A stretch of 64,000 nucleotides of DNA from the NCBI RefSeq assembly GCF_011064825.1, contig NZ_CP048751.1, positions 2,356,001-2,420,000 on the forward strand, written 5' to 3'. This stretch comes from Brevundimonas mediterranea (lineage in GTDB: Bacteria > Pseudomonadota > Alphaproteobacteria > Caulobacterales > Caulobacteraceae). Shown here one piece after another: positions 1 to 9,237 of this stretch; position 1 is the first letter of the stretch, and each line of letters opens with the position of its first letter. The notes beneath the pieces were generated by a model. It was not told the origin of the DNA, ran no database searches, and saw nothing but the letters and a program-made list of their open reading frames with translations. The translations under genes and the position numbers were made by a program.

Positions 1-1
1 T

Positions 2-1402
2 TCGTCCGCCTGGGCGCAGGGCGGGATGGCGGCGGCCCTGACGGCTGTGGATTCGCCGGAACTGCACGCGAAGGACACCGAGGCGGCGGGCGCGGGTCTG
101 GTCGAGCCGATGGCGACGCGGGCCCTGACCGATGCCGGGCGCGAGACGGTGGAATGGCTGGCGGCCCTGGGCGCGCCGTTCGACCGGGATGCGGACGGCG
201 GCTTCGTGGTCAGTCTGGAGGCCGCCCATTCGGTGGCGCGGGTGGCGCGGGTCGGCGGCGACGGGGCCGGGCGGGCCATCCTGTCGGCCGTGGTCGCGGC
301 CGTGCGGGCGGAAAAGCGGATCACGGTCTGGGAAGACGCGCGGCTGAAGGCCCTGTTGCTGGACGCCGACGGCCGGGTGGTCGGGGCGGTGGCGGCGCGC
401 GGGCCGGGCGGGCGTCTGGTCGAGATCACGGCGACGGCGGTGGTTCTGGCTACAGGCGGGGCGGGCGGTCTGTTCGCGGCCACCACGACGCCGGCGGCCC
501 TGAAGGGCGAAGGCCTGGCGCTGGCGGCGCGGGCGGGGGCGGAGATCCTGGATCCCGAGTTCGTGCAGTTTCACCCCACCGCCATCGACGTGGGGCTGGA
601 TCCTGCGCCCCTGGCGACCGAAGCCTTGCGCGGCGAGGGTGCGCGGCTGATCGACGGCGAGGGGCGGTTCCTGCTGGGCGAGGCTCCGGACGCGGACCTG
701 AAGGCGCGCGACGTGGTGGCGCGGGCGGTCCATGCCGCGCGGATGGAGGGGCGGGGCGCCTATCTGGATGCGCGCACTGCCATCGGCGAGGCCTTCCCGC
801 ACGAGTTTCCGGCCGTGTTCGCCGCCTGTATGCGCAGCGGGCTGGACCCGCGCCTCAGCCCGATCCCGGTGATGGCGGCCTGCCATTATCATATGGGCGG
901 GATCGCCGCCGATGCGGACGGGCGCACCACGGTCGCGGGCCTGTATGCGGTCGGGGAATGCGCCGCGACGGGCGTGCATGGGGCGAACCGGCTGGCGTCC
1001 AACTCCCTGCTGGAGGCGGCGACCTTCGGGCGGCGCGCGGGACGGGCGGCGGCGCTGGAGACCGGCGGCGGACGGCCATTGCCGGTCGAGGTCACGCCGG
1101 ATCTGCCCGAGGCGGCCATGTCCGAACTGAGAACCGCGATGACGGCTCATGCGGGGGTGGTGCGGAATGAAGCGGGCCTGTCGGGCCTGATCGCCCTGAT
1201 CGGCCGGCTGGAGGCGCAGCATGGCCGGGGCGCCGTTCTGGAGGCGGCGCGTCTGGTCGTGCAGGCGGCGCTGGATCGGCGTGAGAGCCGGGGCGGGCAC
1301 TATCGCTCGGATTATCCGCAGACGGCGGCTGTGGCGGACCATACGCGGGTGCGGAATGTGCGCCCGGCGATGCGTCCGGCCGTGCTGGAGCCCGCCGCGT
1401 GA
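2..1402 (+). CDS. nadB: L-aspartate oxidase, 5' end cut off by the window
   Basis: FAD-dependent oxidation of L-aspartate to iminoaspartate, the first step of de novo NAD synthesis, in the cytoplasm. The reading frame is open from base 2 and begins inside the conserved S-S-x-W-A-Q-G-G segment that follows the N-terminal FAD-binding region, so roughly the first 40 residues lie outside the window. Visible family motifs are the ATGG-AGG FAD loop near base 450, QFHPTA near 566, RGEGARL near 630, HYHMGG near 885 and HGANRLASNSLLE near 978. The C-terminal helical domain is complete. The stop codon overlaps the nadC start by 4 bases (GTGA), so the two are translationally coupled. Succinate dehydrogenase/fumarate reductase flavoproteins are homologous, but linkage to nadC decides the call. 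Confidence 0.96.
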   Translation, partial: SSAWAQGGMAAALTAVDSPELHAKDTEAAGAGLVEPMATRALTDAGRETVEWLAALGAPFDRDADGGFVVSLEAAHSVARVARVGGDGAGRAILSAVVAAVRAEKRITVWEDARLKALLLDADGRVVGAVAARGPGGRLVEITATAVVLATGGAGGLFAATTTPAALKGEGLALAARAGAEILDPEFVQFHPTAIDVGLDPAPLATEALRGEGARLIDGEGRFLLGEAPDADLKARDVVARAVHAARMEGRGAYLDARTAIGEAFPHEFPAVFAACMRSGLDPRLSPIPVMAACHYHMGGIAADADGRTTVAGLYAVGECAATGVHGANRLASNSLLEAATFGRRAGRAAALETGGGRPLPVEVTPDLPEAAMSELRTAMTAHAGVVRNEAGLSGLIALIGRLEAQHGRGAVLEAARLVVQAALDRRESRGGHYRSDYPQTAAVADHTRVRNVRPAMRPAVLEPAA

Positions 1403-2259
1403 GCCGGTCCTTGCCGGATGTGCTGATCGAGCCGGTCGTGCGGATGGCCCTGGCCGAGGATCTGGGACGGGCGGGCGATGTGACGGCCATGGCCTGTATT
1501 CCCGCAGACGCCCGGATGAAGGCAGGATTCGTGGCGCGCAAGCCCGGCGTCCTGGCGGGTATCGACTGTGTGCGGCTGGCGGTGCTGGCCATGGATCCGC
1601 AGGCGTCGGTCGATCTGCGGCTCGAGGACGGCGACGCCTTCGAGGCCGGGGCGGTGCTGGCGGTGGTCGAAGCCGAGGCGCGGGCCTTTCTGTCGGCCGA
1701 GCGGACGGCGCTGAACCTGGTCGGGCGGTTGTCGGGCGTGGCGACCCTGACGCGGGCCTATGTTCAGGCGGTCGCCGGGACCAAGGCGCGGATCGCGGAT
1801 ACGCGCAAGACCACGCCCGGCCTGCGGGCGCTTGAGAAACATGCGGTGGCGTGCGGCGGGGGGATCAACCATCGCTTCGGCCTGGATGACGCCATTCTGA
1901 TCAAGGACAACCATGTGGCCGTGTGCGGCGGGGTGGCCGAGGCGGTCCGTCGGGCCAGGGCCTTTGCGCCCCATCTGATGAAGGTCGAGGTCGAGGTGGA
2001 CGGACTGGATCAGCTGGAGGCGGTGCTGGGCCTGATCGCCGAGGGAGCGGCGCCGGACGTGGTCATGCTGGACAACTTCAGCCTGGACGACCTGAGGACC
2101 GCCGTGGCGCGGGTCGCGGGGCGGCTGACGCTGGAAGCCTCGGGCGGGGTCGATCTGACGACCGTGCGGGGCATCGCCGAGACCGGGGTGGACGTGATCT
2201 CGGTCGGGGCCCTGACCCATTCCGCGCCCGTGCTGGACATAGGTCTGGACGCGCTTTGA
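1399..2259 (+). CDS. nadC: Nicotinate-nucleotide pyrophosphorylase (carboxylating)
   Basis: Quinolinate phosphoribosyltransferase: converts quinolinate and PRPP to nicotinate mononucleotide, CO2 and pyrophosphate. It is 286 residues, the usual length. Visible motifs are ERTALNLVGRLSGVAT (substrate-binding helix), DTRKTTPGLR (PRPP and quinolinate contacts), CGGGINHR, and the barrel segments IKDNH, EVEVD, VMLDNF and EASGG. The start is GTG at 1399, overlapping the nadB stop. The gene is followed by a 9 bp hairpin before a convergent gene. NadA is not in the window and probably lies upstream of nadB. Confidence 0.97.
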   Translation: MSRSLPDVLIEPVVRMALAEDLGRAGDVTAMACIPADARMKAGFVARKPGVLAGIDCVRLAVLAMDPQASVDLRLEDGDAFEAGAVLAVVEAEARAFLSAERTALNLVGRLSGVATLTRAYVQAVAGTKARIADTRKTTPGLRALEKHAVACGGGINHRFGLDDAILIKDNHVAVCGGVAEAVRRARAFAPHLMKVEVEVDGLDQLEAVLGLIAEGAAPDVVMLDNFSLDDLRTAVARVAGRLTLEASGGVDLTTVRGIAETGVDVISVGALTHSAPVLDIGLDAL

Positions 2260-2269
2260 GCCTTTAGAG

Positions 2270-2297
2270 CGGGAGCGGTCTCTCGAAGCCGCTCCCG
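2270..2297. terminator. Hairpin between convergent nadC and SleB-type gene
   Basis: CGGGAGCGG and CCGCTCCCG form a 9 bp perfect stem with a 10-base loop in the 46-base gap between two convergent genes. There is no clear T-run on either side, so it could serve both directions but is not a textbook Rho-independent terminator. Confidence 0.55.
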
Positions 2298-2305
2298 TCC
2301 ATGGA

Positions 2306-3478
2306 TCAGACCGGGTTGGAGACGTCCGTGGCCTCGACCTTTGCGGCGGTCTTGGCCGACGTGACCGCAGGGCGGCTCGTGCGGGCGGCGGCGGTCTGGG
2401 CGGCCGGCTGGGGCGACGGCTGGGCGCGCGAGGCGGCTTCCGGTTGCGGCTGGGCTTGCGGGCGCGGCTGAGCGGCGGGGGCTGCCGGTTCCGGCGCGGA
2501 CAGGCCTTCCTGGGCCAGGACCAGGGAATAGGCCACGGCCTGTCCGGCCTGGCGGGCGGCCTCGACCGGATCGAGCCCGGCCTGGATCAGACGGGGCTGG
2601 TCGCCCGCGGTCGAGGGACGCGCCGCGTAGGTGAAGGCCCCGCTGGCGCCCGAACGTCCGCCGAAGCGATAGAAGAGGTGGCTGCCGACCTGATTCACCC
2701 GGATCAGCGAGTTGCGCCAGACCGGCGAGACGCCGGTGGTGTGGAAATGGGTGGCGTTGCCGACGGCCGAATAGACCGATCCCGACAGGGCGCCCGAGGC
2801 GATGCTCTTGGCGCGGTTCCAGGCCCCCGAGTTGACGCGACCGCGCATCGCGCCGTTGCAGGTGAACGAGAACTGGCAGCCGGTGCGGCGCGCGGCGCCC
2901 TGATAGACGACGCCGCAGATGGTCTTGGGGAAGGCGGGGTGGCGGACGCGGTTCAGGACCACCTGGGCCACGGCCTTCATGCCGTCGCGGCCTTCGCCGC
3001 GGGCTTCGTAATAGACGACCTGGGTCAGGCAATCGAGATCGCGGCTGGCGTCCAGGGCGTTGGCCATGCGGAACGGCCGGGCGCCGACCGGCGTGGTCAG
3101 ATTGGCGCGACGCAGGTTCGGATCGCGGTTGTCGTTCAACTGGTCGAGGCGGGCGGCCAGGAGTTCCGCCTGGCGGTCGCGCTGGGCGGCGCCCGCGCTG
3201 GTATAGGGATCGTGTCGGCGTGCGATCGAGAGCGCGCTGGCGTCCAGGCCCCCGGCGGCGGCCGAGAGCGCTTCTTCGGTGAAGCCGGCGGCGGTGGCGC
3301 CGTGAATCCGTTCGGCCTGGGCGCGCAGCGTATTCGCCTGCGCCAGGGTTCCGCCCAGATAGGCGCCGCCGATCGCCAGTCCCACCAGACCGCCAAAGGC
3401 CGCTGCAGCCGTCATGGGCTTGATCTTCGCCACACGATCGGCGCGCGACGCGGCGCGCGTCTGAGAGGAATGCGACAA
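2306..3478 (-). CDS. SleB-type cell wall hydrolase, membrane anchored
   Basis: Hydrolase_2/SleB family protein, expected to cleave peptidoglycan glycan strands in the periplasm. After a basic N-terminus there is one hydrophobic segment (FGGLVGLAIGGAYLGG), then a linker and the catalytic domain with QVVYYEARGEG, holding the family's conserved glutamate, then VLNRVRHP, CGVVYQG, CQFSFTC and ATHFH. The tail is rich in Ala, Gln and Pro. I chose the TTG at 3478 because AGGA lies 8 bases upstream; the frame stays open to a TTG at 3562 (418 residues), and ATG 3415 is also possible. A paralogue sits at 9238-10335. The family name comes from spore germination, but in alphaproteobacteria the role is general wall turnover. 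Confidence 0.85.
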   Translation of the reverse strand: MSHSSQTRAASRADRVAKIKPMTAAAAFGGLVGLAIGGAYLGGTLAQANTLRAQAERIHGATAAGFTEEALSAAAGGLDASALSIARRHDPYTSAGAAQRDRQAELLAARLDQLNDNRDPNLRRANLTTPVGARPFRMANALDASRDLDCLTQVVYYEARGEGRDGMKAVAQVVLNRVRHPAFPKTICGVVYQGAARRTGCQFSFTCNGAMRGRVNSGAWNRAKSIASGALSGSVYSAVGNATHFHTTGVSPVWRNSLIRVNQVGSHLFYRFGGRSGASGAFTYAARPSTAGDQPRLIQAGLDPVEAARQAGQAVAYSLVLAQEGLSAPEPAAPAAQPRPQAQPQPEAASRAQPSPQPAAQTAAARTSRPAVTSAKTAAKVEATDVSNPV

Positions 3479-3922
3479 CGAGTTAGTCCTGTTCAGCAGG
3501 GCGAGAAACGCTGCCCCCGGGGTAGTCTCGCCTGCTGGGCGACTCTGACGGTCGCGTTCCAACTGCGGTCAACGCACGGCTCATGCTGCCCGGCGTCGAG
3601 GACGGGCCTATATAGCGAAGTTTGTGACCTGAATGTGGCTGATTCGCAAGCCTGCGGTTAAGGCGTCGAAACGATTAGGTATTTTCACTGTATCGCACGG
3701 GGGGAATGACAATCCGGGCCGGAATGTGACAGTCGTGACGACGAATACTGTATTGTATTGCAGTAGGTCTTCATTCGCAAATGTGACAGCCTGCGATATC
3801 AGCTAAAGCGCCTGCCGGGTTCTGTTCATTTTGCGATCATGGGCCGTATTCGCGACTTGACGCCAGGGAGGGAACCTGTGCGTTGCGGTCGCGTTGAAGC
3901 GTGACCTTTGGAGAGAAGCCCC
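3479..3922. other. Intergenic region between divergent genes
   Basis: A roughly 440-base gap between the SleB-type gene and the divergent small lipoprotein gene. It is visibly richer in A+T than its surroundings around 3650-3800. It carries two copies of AATGTGACAG (3723-3732 and 3780-3789) plus a related GTGACG at 3735. I see no convincing gene. It must hold promoters for both flanking genes. Confidence 0.5.
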
Positions 3923-4108
3923 ATGTCGAGACCCCTTGTGATGGCGGCTGTCGCCGCCGCGACCCTGGCCCTGGCCGCCTGCGGAACCACGATCGAACAG
4001 AAGGCGGCGAGCGGCGCGGTGGCCGGGGCTGTCGTCGGCGGACCGGTCGGCGCGGCTGTCGGCGGCGCCGCCGGGGCCGTCGTCGGCCAGGCCCAGAAAC
4101 CCAACTAG
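3923..4108 (+). CDS. Small glycine-zipper lipoprotein
   Basis: A 61-residue product with a signal sequence ending in a lipobox (L-A-A-C, Cys near residue 20), so probably an outer-membrane lipoprotein. The mature part is a short linker plus a run of G/A-x3-G repeats (AVAGAVVGGPVGAAVGG), the glycine-zipper pattern of small membrane-inserting proteins of the YMGG/OsmB type. The ATG at 3923 is preceded by GGAGAGAAG. A hairpin follows the stop. The molecular function is unknown. Confidence 0.75.
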   Translation: MSRPLVMAAVAAATLALAACGTTIEQKAASGAVAGAVVGGPVGAAVGGAAGAVVGQAQKPN

Positions 4109-4113
4109 AACGC

Positions 4114-4143
4114 GTCGCGCCCTTGTTTCGGCAGGGGCGCGAC
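4114..4143 (+). terminator. Hairpin after the small lipoprotein gene
   Basis: GTCGCGCCC (4114-4122) pairs with GGGCGCGAC (4135-4143), a 9 bp stem extended by one G-T pair, six bases after the lipoprotein stop. It has no long T-run. Confidence 0.55.
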
Positions 4144-4340
4144 CTATCTGCATCACTGGACGGGCGATGCGCGGCATATGCGCGTCAAATCGTGCGTCCG
4201 TCCGATTTCGCTGCGGTGAACCTTGCTTTTGGCGCGCGTATCGGCTTTGTGCGGCCCGCTTCTGGCCGTGCGTTTTTTCGTCGCCGCCTGATCCCCGATA
4301 GCCGCCCCTGGCTGTTCACAAGGAACCCTGACGCTTTCGC

Positions 4341-4697
4341 ATGAAAGATCTGAAGACCGGATTTTCCGACCGCATTACCGCCCAGCAGGAGGCCAAAAAG
4401 GCCCTGCTCGCCAAATTCAAGCCGAAGGCCGCCGCCCCCGACCCTGAATTCGAACGCCTGGCTGAAAAGCGCGCCGCCGAAAAGGAGGCCCTGCGCCAGC
4501 AGCACGAGCTGGCCAAGGCCGAGCAGCGCCGTGAAAAGGCCGAGAAGGACGCCGCCCGCATGGCCGCCGATCTCGAAGCCCAGGAAGCTCTCGAGGCGGA
4601 GAAGCGCGCCGACCGCAAGGCGCGCAAGCAACTGACCAAGGAAGAGCAGAAGGCCAAGCGCGACGCCCGCTACGCCGCCCGCAAGGCGCGTCGCTAA
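4341..4697 (+). CDS. DUF6481-type small charged coiled-coil protein
   Basis: A 118-residue, very basic, Lys/Arg/Glu/Ala-rich protein predicted to be almost entirely helical. The N-terminus MKDLKTGFSDRITAQQEAKK matches what I recall of the DUF6481 family, common in alphaproteobacteria and of unknown function. There is no signal peptide or membrane segment. Charged heptads through residues 35-110 suggest a coiled coil or nucleic-acid binding; neither can be decided here. A G-C hairpin with a T-run follows the gene, so it is probably monocistronic. Confidence 0.72.
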   Translation: MKDLKTGFSDRITAQQEAKKALLAKFKPKAAAPDPEFERLAEKRAAEKEALRQQHELAKAEQRREKAEKDAARMAADLEAQEALEAEKRADRKARKQLTKEEQKAKRDARYAARKARR

Positions 4698-4726
4698 GTC
4701 GCTCAAGGCCCTGCACTGAAGGATCG

Positions 4727-4760
4727 ACGCGTCGCGGGTTTCTGCGGCGCGTTTTTCTTT
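4727..4760 (+). terminator. Rho-independent terminator
   Basis: ACGCGTCGC (4727-4735) pairs with GCGGCGCGT (4744-4752) through one G-T wobble, followed by TTTTCTTT. It lies about 30 bases after the DUF6481 stop. Confidence 0.75.
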
Positions 4761-4784
4761 GGCCGCCCTATTGGGCGGACGGAC

Positions 4785-7700
4785 CTATTCAGCAGGAAGG
4801 CTGGCGCGGCCGTCGATGATGCTGCGCAACTGTTCCGTCGAATAGGGTTTGCGCAGGAAGGGCCAGGGGGTGTCGGCCAGCACCTGGTCCACGTCGTCGC
4901 CGACATAGCCCGAGGTCAGGGCGATGCGCATGTCCGGCCAGTCTCGGGCCGCCTGCCGGGCCAGATCGACGCCGCTCATGCCGCCCGGCATGACGATGTC
5001 GGTCAGCATGATGTCGAAGCGCGCCGCCTGTAGCGCCTTGAGCGCGTCGGGACCGCTTTCGGCCAGCACCACTTCGAGACCGAAACTCTCCAGAAGATCC
5101 AGAGCCACGGCCGCCACGCTGGCGTCGTCCTCGACCAGGAGCATGCGGCCGCCCTTGGCGAAGGCGACGTCCGCGCTGACGGGAACGGGGGCGGGGGCCG
5201 CGGTCTCCTGGGGCTGGAGGGGCGGCAGATAGAGACGGATTTCGGACCCGCGCCCGACCGTGGAGGCGATATGGACCCCGCCGCCCGACTGGCGTGCGAA
5301 GCCATAGACCTGGCTGAGCCCCAGTCCCGTGCCCTTGCCGACGGGCTTGGTCGTGAAGAAGGGTTCGAAGACGCGGTCGATGACCTCGGCCGGCATGCCG
5401 GATCCGTTGTCCGACACCGACACGCAGACATAGTCGCCCGGCGCCAGTTCGGCGACCTGACCGGGTTCGACCGAACAGGTCATCGTCTGGACGGTGATCC
5501 TCGCTCCCTCGCGGACCTGCGCGGCCGGGGGCGCGCCCATTGGGGCGCCGTCGCGCATAGGGCCGCCGGTGACGTCGCCCAGGGCGTCGCGGGCGTTGAC
5601 GATCAGATTCAGCAGGGCGGCCTCGAACTGGGCCGGGTCCACGTTCGCGCGGACGCCCCCGCGCTTCAGCTTGACCTTGAAGTCGACTGCCTCGCCGACG
5701 GCGCGACGCAGCAGGGGCTCGCCCTCGCGGATCAGGCCGTTCAGGTCGATGGCTTCGGGGCGCAGGGCCTGGCGGCGCGAGAAGGCCAGCAACTGGTGGG
5801 TCAGGCTCTCGCCGCGCCGAGCGGCGGCCAGGGCGGCCTCGCCCAGCTTCTTCTTCTTGGCCGGGTCGTCCGAGCGCAGGATGATGTCCAGGGCCCCGAT
5901 GACGACCGTCAGCAGATTGTTGAAGTCGTGGGCCACGCCTCCGGTCAGCCGGCCCACGGCCTCCATCCGCTGGGCATGCATCAGGTGGGCCTCGGCGGCG
6001 GCCTTTTCCGTCAGGGCCTCGGCCACCCGGTCCTCGAGCAGCTCATTGATGCGTTTCAGGTCGTCCTCGGCCCGTTTGGCGTCGGTGACGTCCAGGCTGG
6101 CGCCGACATAGCCCTGGAAGACGCCCGAGGCGTCGAAGCGCGGCACGCCCTCGGTGCGGATCCATCGCAGGCCCAGGGTGGGATGATTGACCCGGCTGAG
6201 CGCCTCGAACCGGTCCCGGGCCTGGAAGGCGCGGGCGAAGGCGGCGTCGAACACCGTTTCGTCGTCAGGATGGATCAGGCGCCGCCAGGCGTCGGCCAAC
6301 TGCCGATTGGAGCGGATGCCGCAGAAGATGCGATAGCGCTTGTTGCCGAAGATGATCGACGGCGTGGCGTCCGTCATCCAGATCAGGGCCGGGGCGCTGT
6401 CGGCGACGGTGCGGAAGCGGACTTCCGATTCAGTCAGCCGCGCCTGGGCCTCGCGCATGTCGGTGACGTCGAAGGCGACGCCGACGAAACCGACCACCGC
6501 CTGTCCCGTCAGGCGGGGACGCGAAAAGGACTTGAGCCAGCGCCATTCGCCGTCATGGCGACGATAGCGGGCCTCCATGGAAAAGGGCTGGCCGGTCGCC
6601 TCGCCGTTGGCCGATTCCTGGACGATGCGGGCGACGTCGTCGGGATGGAGGGACGAACGCCAGTCTGCGGCCCGCGCCGATTCATAGTCGGCGCCGAAGA
6701 AGTCGACATAGGCCTGGTTGACGAAGGAGCGCTGGCGATCCTGATCCGTGACCCAGATCAGCACCGGCGCCGTATCGGCGATGGCCCGGAACCGTTCCTC
6801 GCTCTCGCGGGTCTGGGTCTCGGCGCGGGCGCGCTCGACCTCGGTCCAGGTGCGGGCGGCGACTTCCTCCAGAAGGCGCGCCTCGGCCTCGGTCCATCGA
6901 CGGGGGCCAGAGGCGTGGGCGAACAGGAAGGCGCGCAGACGGCCTGCGCGGATCAGGGGCGCGCGGATCAGGGCCCGAGTGCCGATGGCGTCGAAGGCGC
7001 CCGCGACGTCGGCGGTGCGCGGATCCTCGTACACGTCGTCGATCCGGACGGTGCGGCCCTGGGCCAGGTCGGCGATCAGGCCCTCGCCAAAGGCGTCAAG
7101 GCTGATGCTGTCCCGAACGGCCCCGTCGTCGGCGGTCCACTGGCTGGTCACTGAGATGAGGCCGCTGTCGGGATCGATCTCGCCATAGCCGACGCGGTCG
7201 GCTGCGATCAGGCGTCCGATCGACGCCTCGACCTCGCGCATGATGAGACCCGGGTCGGACAGGTCGCGCAGCCGGTCGCTGAGGGCCAGCAGGAAAGCCT
7301 GCTGCCGTTGCGCGCGGGCGGCGGTTTCGAGCGCCTCCCGGTTCTCGGTGGTGTCGAAGGAGATGCCGGCGTAGCCGAGAAAGACCCCGGCCTTGTCAAA
7401 GCGCGGCTCCACGGCGACGCGCATCCAGCGCCACGCCCCGTCGTGACGCCGGAACCGAGCCTCGAACCCATAGGGGCGAAGATCAGGCCGGGCGCCGGCC
7501 TGGGCGGCCTCGACCTGCGGCTGATCATCGGGATGGATGGTCTGTTTCCAGCCGTGGCCGCTCAGGGAGGCGGCCGTGCCGCCGTAGAAGTCGGTCAGGG
7601 CGATATTGGCGAACTCGACCGCCCCATCGACATCCGTCAGCCAGATGGGCGAGGGGGCCGTGTCCGCCAGAAGACGGAACCGGGTTTCGCTGTCGCGCAG

Positions 7701-8522
7701 GGCGGCCTCGGCGGCGCGGGCCTCGGTGACGTCGATGTTGACCCCGATCATGCCCATGAAGCGGCCGTCGGCGTTCAGGCGGGGCCGGGCCTCGCTGCGC
7801 AGGACGCGCCATTCGCCGTCGTGGCGACGGTGACGCCCCTCGACGACATAGGCGACATGGTCCCGATCAGCCTGACGGCAGACGGACAGCACATGGTCCC
7901 GGTCGTCGGGGTGAAGGAAGGCGTCGGCGTCGAAATCGCTGGGATCGTCCAGCCCGCCCCAGAACAGGCGCTGGTCGTTGTTCAGATGGATGATGCGGCC
8001 GGTCTCGTCGGTCATCCAGAGCATGACGGGGGCCAGTTCGCTGACGATCTGCAACCGTCCTTCGGTCTCGTCGATGCGCGCGTTGGACAGGGACAGCGCC
8101 GAGACGACCGCGTCCAGCTGCGCCAGCGCGCCGCGCAGGCAGGCGCCCAGCCAGGCGCAGAACAGGCCGACCACGATGAAGTTGAAGGTCGCCACGACGC
8201 TGAGACCGGGGGGCATCCCCGGCTTCGAGCCGCTGCTGACGATCACCAGGGACCAGCCCCCGATCAGGCATGCCGCCAGCGCCGTGGCGCCCGAAAGCCG
8301 GCCCCCCGCCAGGGCCGCCAGGATGACGCCCGGCAGAAGGATCATGAAGCCGGTGATTTCGCCGTAGAAGGCCGCTCCGGCTGCGCGCAGCAACAGGGCG
8401 GCGCCGGCCCCGATCAGTCCGATGAAAATCCGGGTCCAGACCGAACCCGGCTTGAGCCGCGCAAGCGCCAGCAGACCTCCGTCGGCGTCCCGAAGTCGCT
8501 TGAAGACCACGCCTGGGTCCAT
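4785..8522 (-). CDS. Hybrid sensor histidine kinase: membrane region, 4 PAS, GAF, HisKA-HATPase, receiver
   Basis: A 1245-residue hybrid kinase. Order seen: several hydrophobic segments at about residues 30-130 (DUF4118-like membrane unit), PAS repeats near 155-275 and 280-400, a GAF domain near 405-560, PAS repeats near 575-695 and 702-820 (each ending in a PAC motif of the D-V-T type), then HisKA with phospho-acceptor His865 in GGVAHDFNNLL, an HATPase with NLIVNARDAL and GTGLGLSQVYG, and a C-terminal receiver with Asp1175 in MLTDIVMP. This layout suits integration of redox, light or small-molecule cues; no ligand residue is diagnostic. It is divergent from dps across 134 bases, which might imply a link to stress control, but that is inference. 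Confidence 0.93.
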   Translation of the reverse strand: MDPGVVFKRLRDADGGLLALARLKPGSVWTRIFIGLIGAGAALLLRAAGAAFYGEITGFMILLPGVILAALAGGRLSGATALAACLIGGWSLVIVSSGSKPGMPPGLSVVATFNFIVVGLFCAWLGACLRGALAQLDAVVSALSLSNARIDETEGRLQIVSELAPVMLWMTDETGRIIHLNNDQRLFWGGLDDPSDFDADAFLHPDDRDHVLSVCRQADRDHVAYVVEGRHRRHDGEWRVLRSEARPRLNADGRFMGMIGVNIDVTEARAAEAALRDSETRFRLLADTAPSPIWLTDVDGAVEFANIALTDFYGGTAASLSGHGWKQTIHPDDQPQVEAAQAGARPDLRPYGFEARFRRHDGAWRWMRVAVEPRFDKAGVFLGYAGISFDTTENREALETAARAQRQQAFLLALSDRLRDLSDPGLIMREVEASIGRLIAADRVGYGEIDPDSGLISVTSQWTADDGAVRDSISLDAFGEGLIADLAQGRTVRIDDVYEDPRTADVAGAFDAIGTRALIRAPLIRAGRLRAFLFAHASGPRRWTEAEARLLEEVAARTWTEVERARAETQTRESEERFRAIADTAPVLIWVTDQDRQRSFVNQAYVDFFGADYESARAADWRSSLHPDDVARIVQESANGEATGQPFSMEARYRRHDGEWRWLKSFSRPRLTGQAVVGFVGVAFDVTDMREAQARLTESEVRFRTVADSAPALIWMTDATPSIIFGNKRYRIFCGIRSNRQLADAWRRLIHPDDETVFDAAFARAFQARDRFEALSRVNHPTLGLRWIRTEGVPRFDASGVFQGYVGASLDVTDAKRAEDDLKRINELLEDRVAEALTEKAAAEAHLMHAQRMEAVGRLTGGVAHDFNNLLTVVIGALDIILRSDDPAKKKKLGEAALAAARRGESLTHQLLAFSRRQALRPEAIDLNGLIREGEPLLRRAVGEAVDFKVKLKRGGVRANVDPAQFEAALLNLIVNARDALGDVTGGPMRDGAPMGAPPAAQVREGARITVQTMTCSVEPGQVAELAPGDYVCVSVSDNGSGMPAEVIDRVFEPFFTTKPVGKGTGLGLSQVYGFARQSGGGVHIASTVGRGSEIRLYLPPLQPQETAAPAPVPVSADVAFAKGGRMLLVEDDASVAAVALDLLESFGLEVVLAESGPDALKALQAARFDIMLTDIVMPGGMSGVDLARQAARDWPDMRIALTSGYVGDDVDQVLADTPWPFLRKPYSTEQLRSIIDGRASLPAE

Positions 8523-8656
8523 GCTTCGCCCGCTCCCGACGCGTCGTTCTAAAGTGACGCTTGTCCATGCAACGCTCGCTCGCGCTTCGCGTTCCTGACA
8601 GCCATATTCGACCGGACCCGTTCCGGCGTAAAGTTAATCAACCCATGGAGCGCAAC

Positions 8657-9136
8657 ATGACTGACACGATCGACACCGGCCTGTCCCAGACCGAGCGTGG
8701 CGACGTCGCCCAACAGCTGACACGCGTTCTCGCCGACGCCTACGCCGTCTATCTGAAGACCCACGGCTATCACTGGAACGTGCGGGGGCCGGAGTTCTTC
8801 GCCCTGCACAATCTGCTGGAGCAGCAGTATCGCGACCAGTGGGAGGCGCTGGACGACATCGCCGAACGCATCCGGGCGCTGGGCGAGTTCGCGCCTCAGG
8901 GCTATGGCACCTTCGCCAATCTGACCAGCATCCGCGACGGCGACCCGGAAAAGGACGCGCCCGAGATGCTGCGCGAGCTGATGCGCGACCACGAGACCCT
9001 GATCGCCACCATGCGGGCGGCTCTGGACGTGGCCGACGGCGATGGAGACGACGTGACCGTCGATCTGCTGACCCAGCGCCTGGGCTCGCACGAAAAGTTC
9101 GCCTGGATGCTGCGCTCCACGCTCGGCGGCCGATAA
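8657..9136 (+). CDS. dps: Dps-family DNA-binding ferritin-like protein
   Basis: A miniferritin that oxidises Fe(II), stores iron and, in many species, protects DNA in starved or stressed cells. The ferroxidase residues are visible in K-T-H-G-Y-H-W-N-V, F-F-A-L-H-N-L-L-E and D-D-I-A-E-R-I, in family spacing. The length of about 159 residues is normal. I chose ATG 8657 because GGAG (8647-8650) lies 6 bases upstream; an ATG at 8645 in the same frame adds four residues. A 12 bp hairpin follows the gene. Confidence 0.95.
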   Translation: MTDTIDTGLSQTERGDVAQQLTRVLADAYAVYLKTHGYHWNVRGPEFFALHNLLEQQYRDQWEALDDIAERIRALGEFAPQGYGTFANLTSIRDGDPEKDAPEMLRELMRDHETLIATMRAALDVADGDGDDVTVDLLTQRLGSHEKFAWMLRSTLGGR

Positions 9137-9193
9137 CATCGGTCTGCGGGCGCCCGAAAACGGCCCCGAAGTCCGCGCATAGGGCTGACGACG

Positions 9194-9220
9194 ACGACGC
9201 TCCGGCTCCCGGAGCGTCGT
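9194..9220 (+). terminator. Hairpin terminator after dps
   Basis: ACGACGCTCCGG and CCGGAGCGTCGT form a perfect 12 bp stem with a 3-base loop (CTC), followed by CTCCTTCCT. It lies between dps and the second SleB-type gene. Confidence 0.7.
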
Positions 9221-9237
9221 CTCCTTCCTGGATTTGA

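Noticed and set aside
3479..3600. A riboswitch in the leader of the SleB-type gene, by analogy with c-di-AMP control of wall hydrolases in Firmicutes
   Set aside because: No ydaO-like conserved core could be matched, and the association belongs to Gram-positive bacteria; the leader also remains open as coding sequence to 3562.
5271..7154. A 627-codon open frame antisense to the multi-PAS kinase
   Set aside because: High-GC antisense shadow; the minus-strand kinase has full domain motifs and the plus frame gives low-complexity sequence with no family features.
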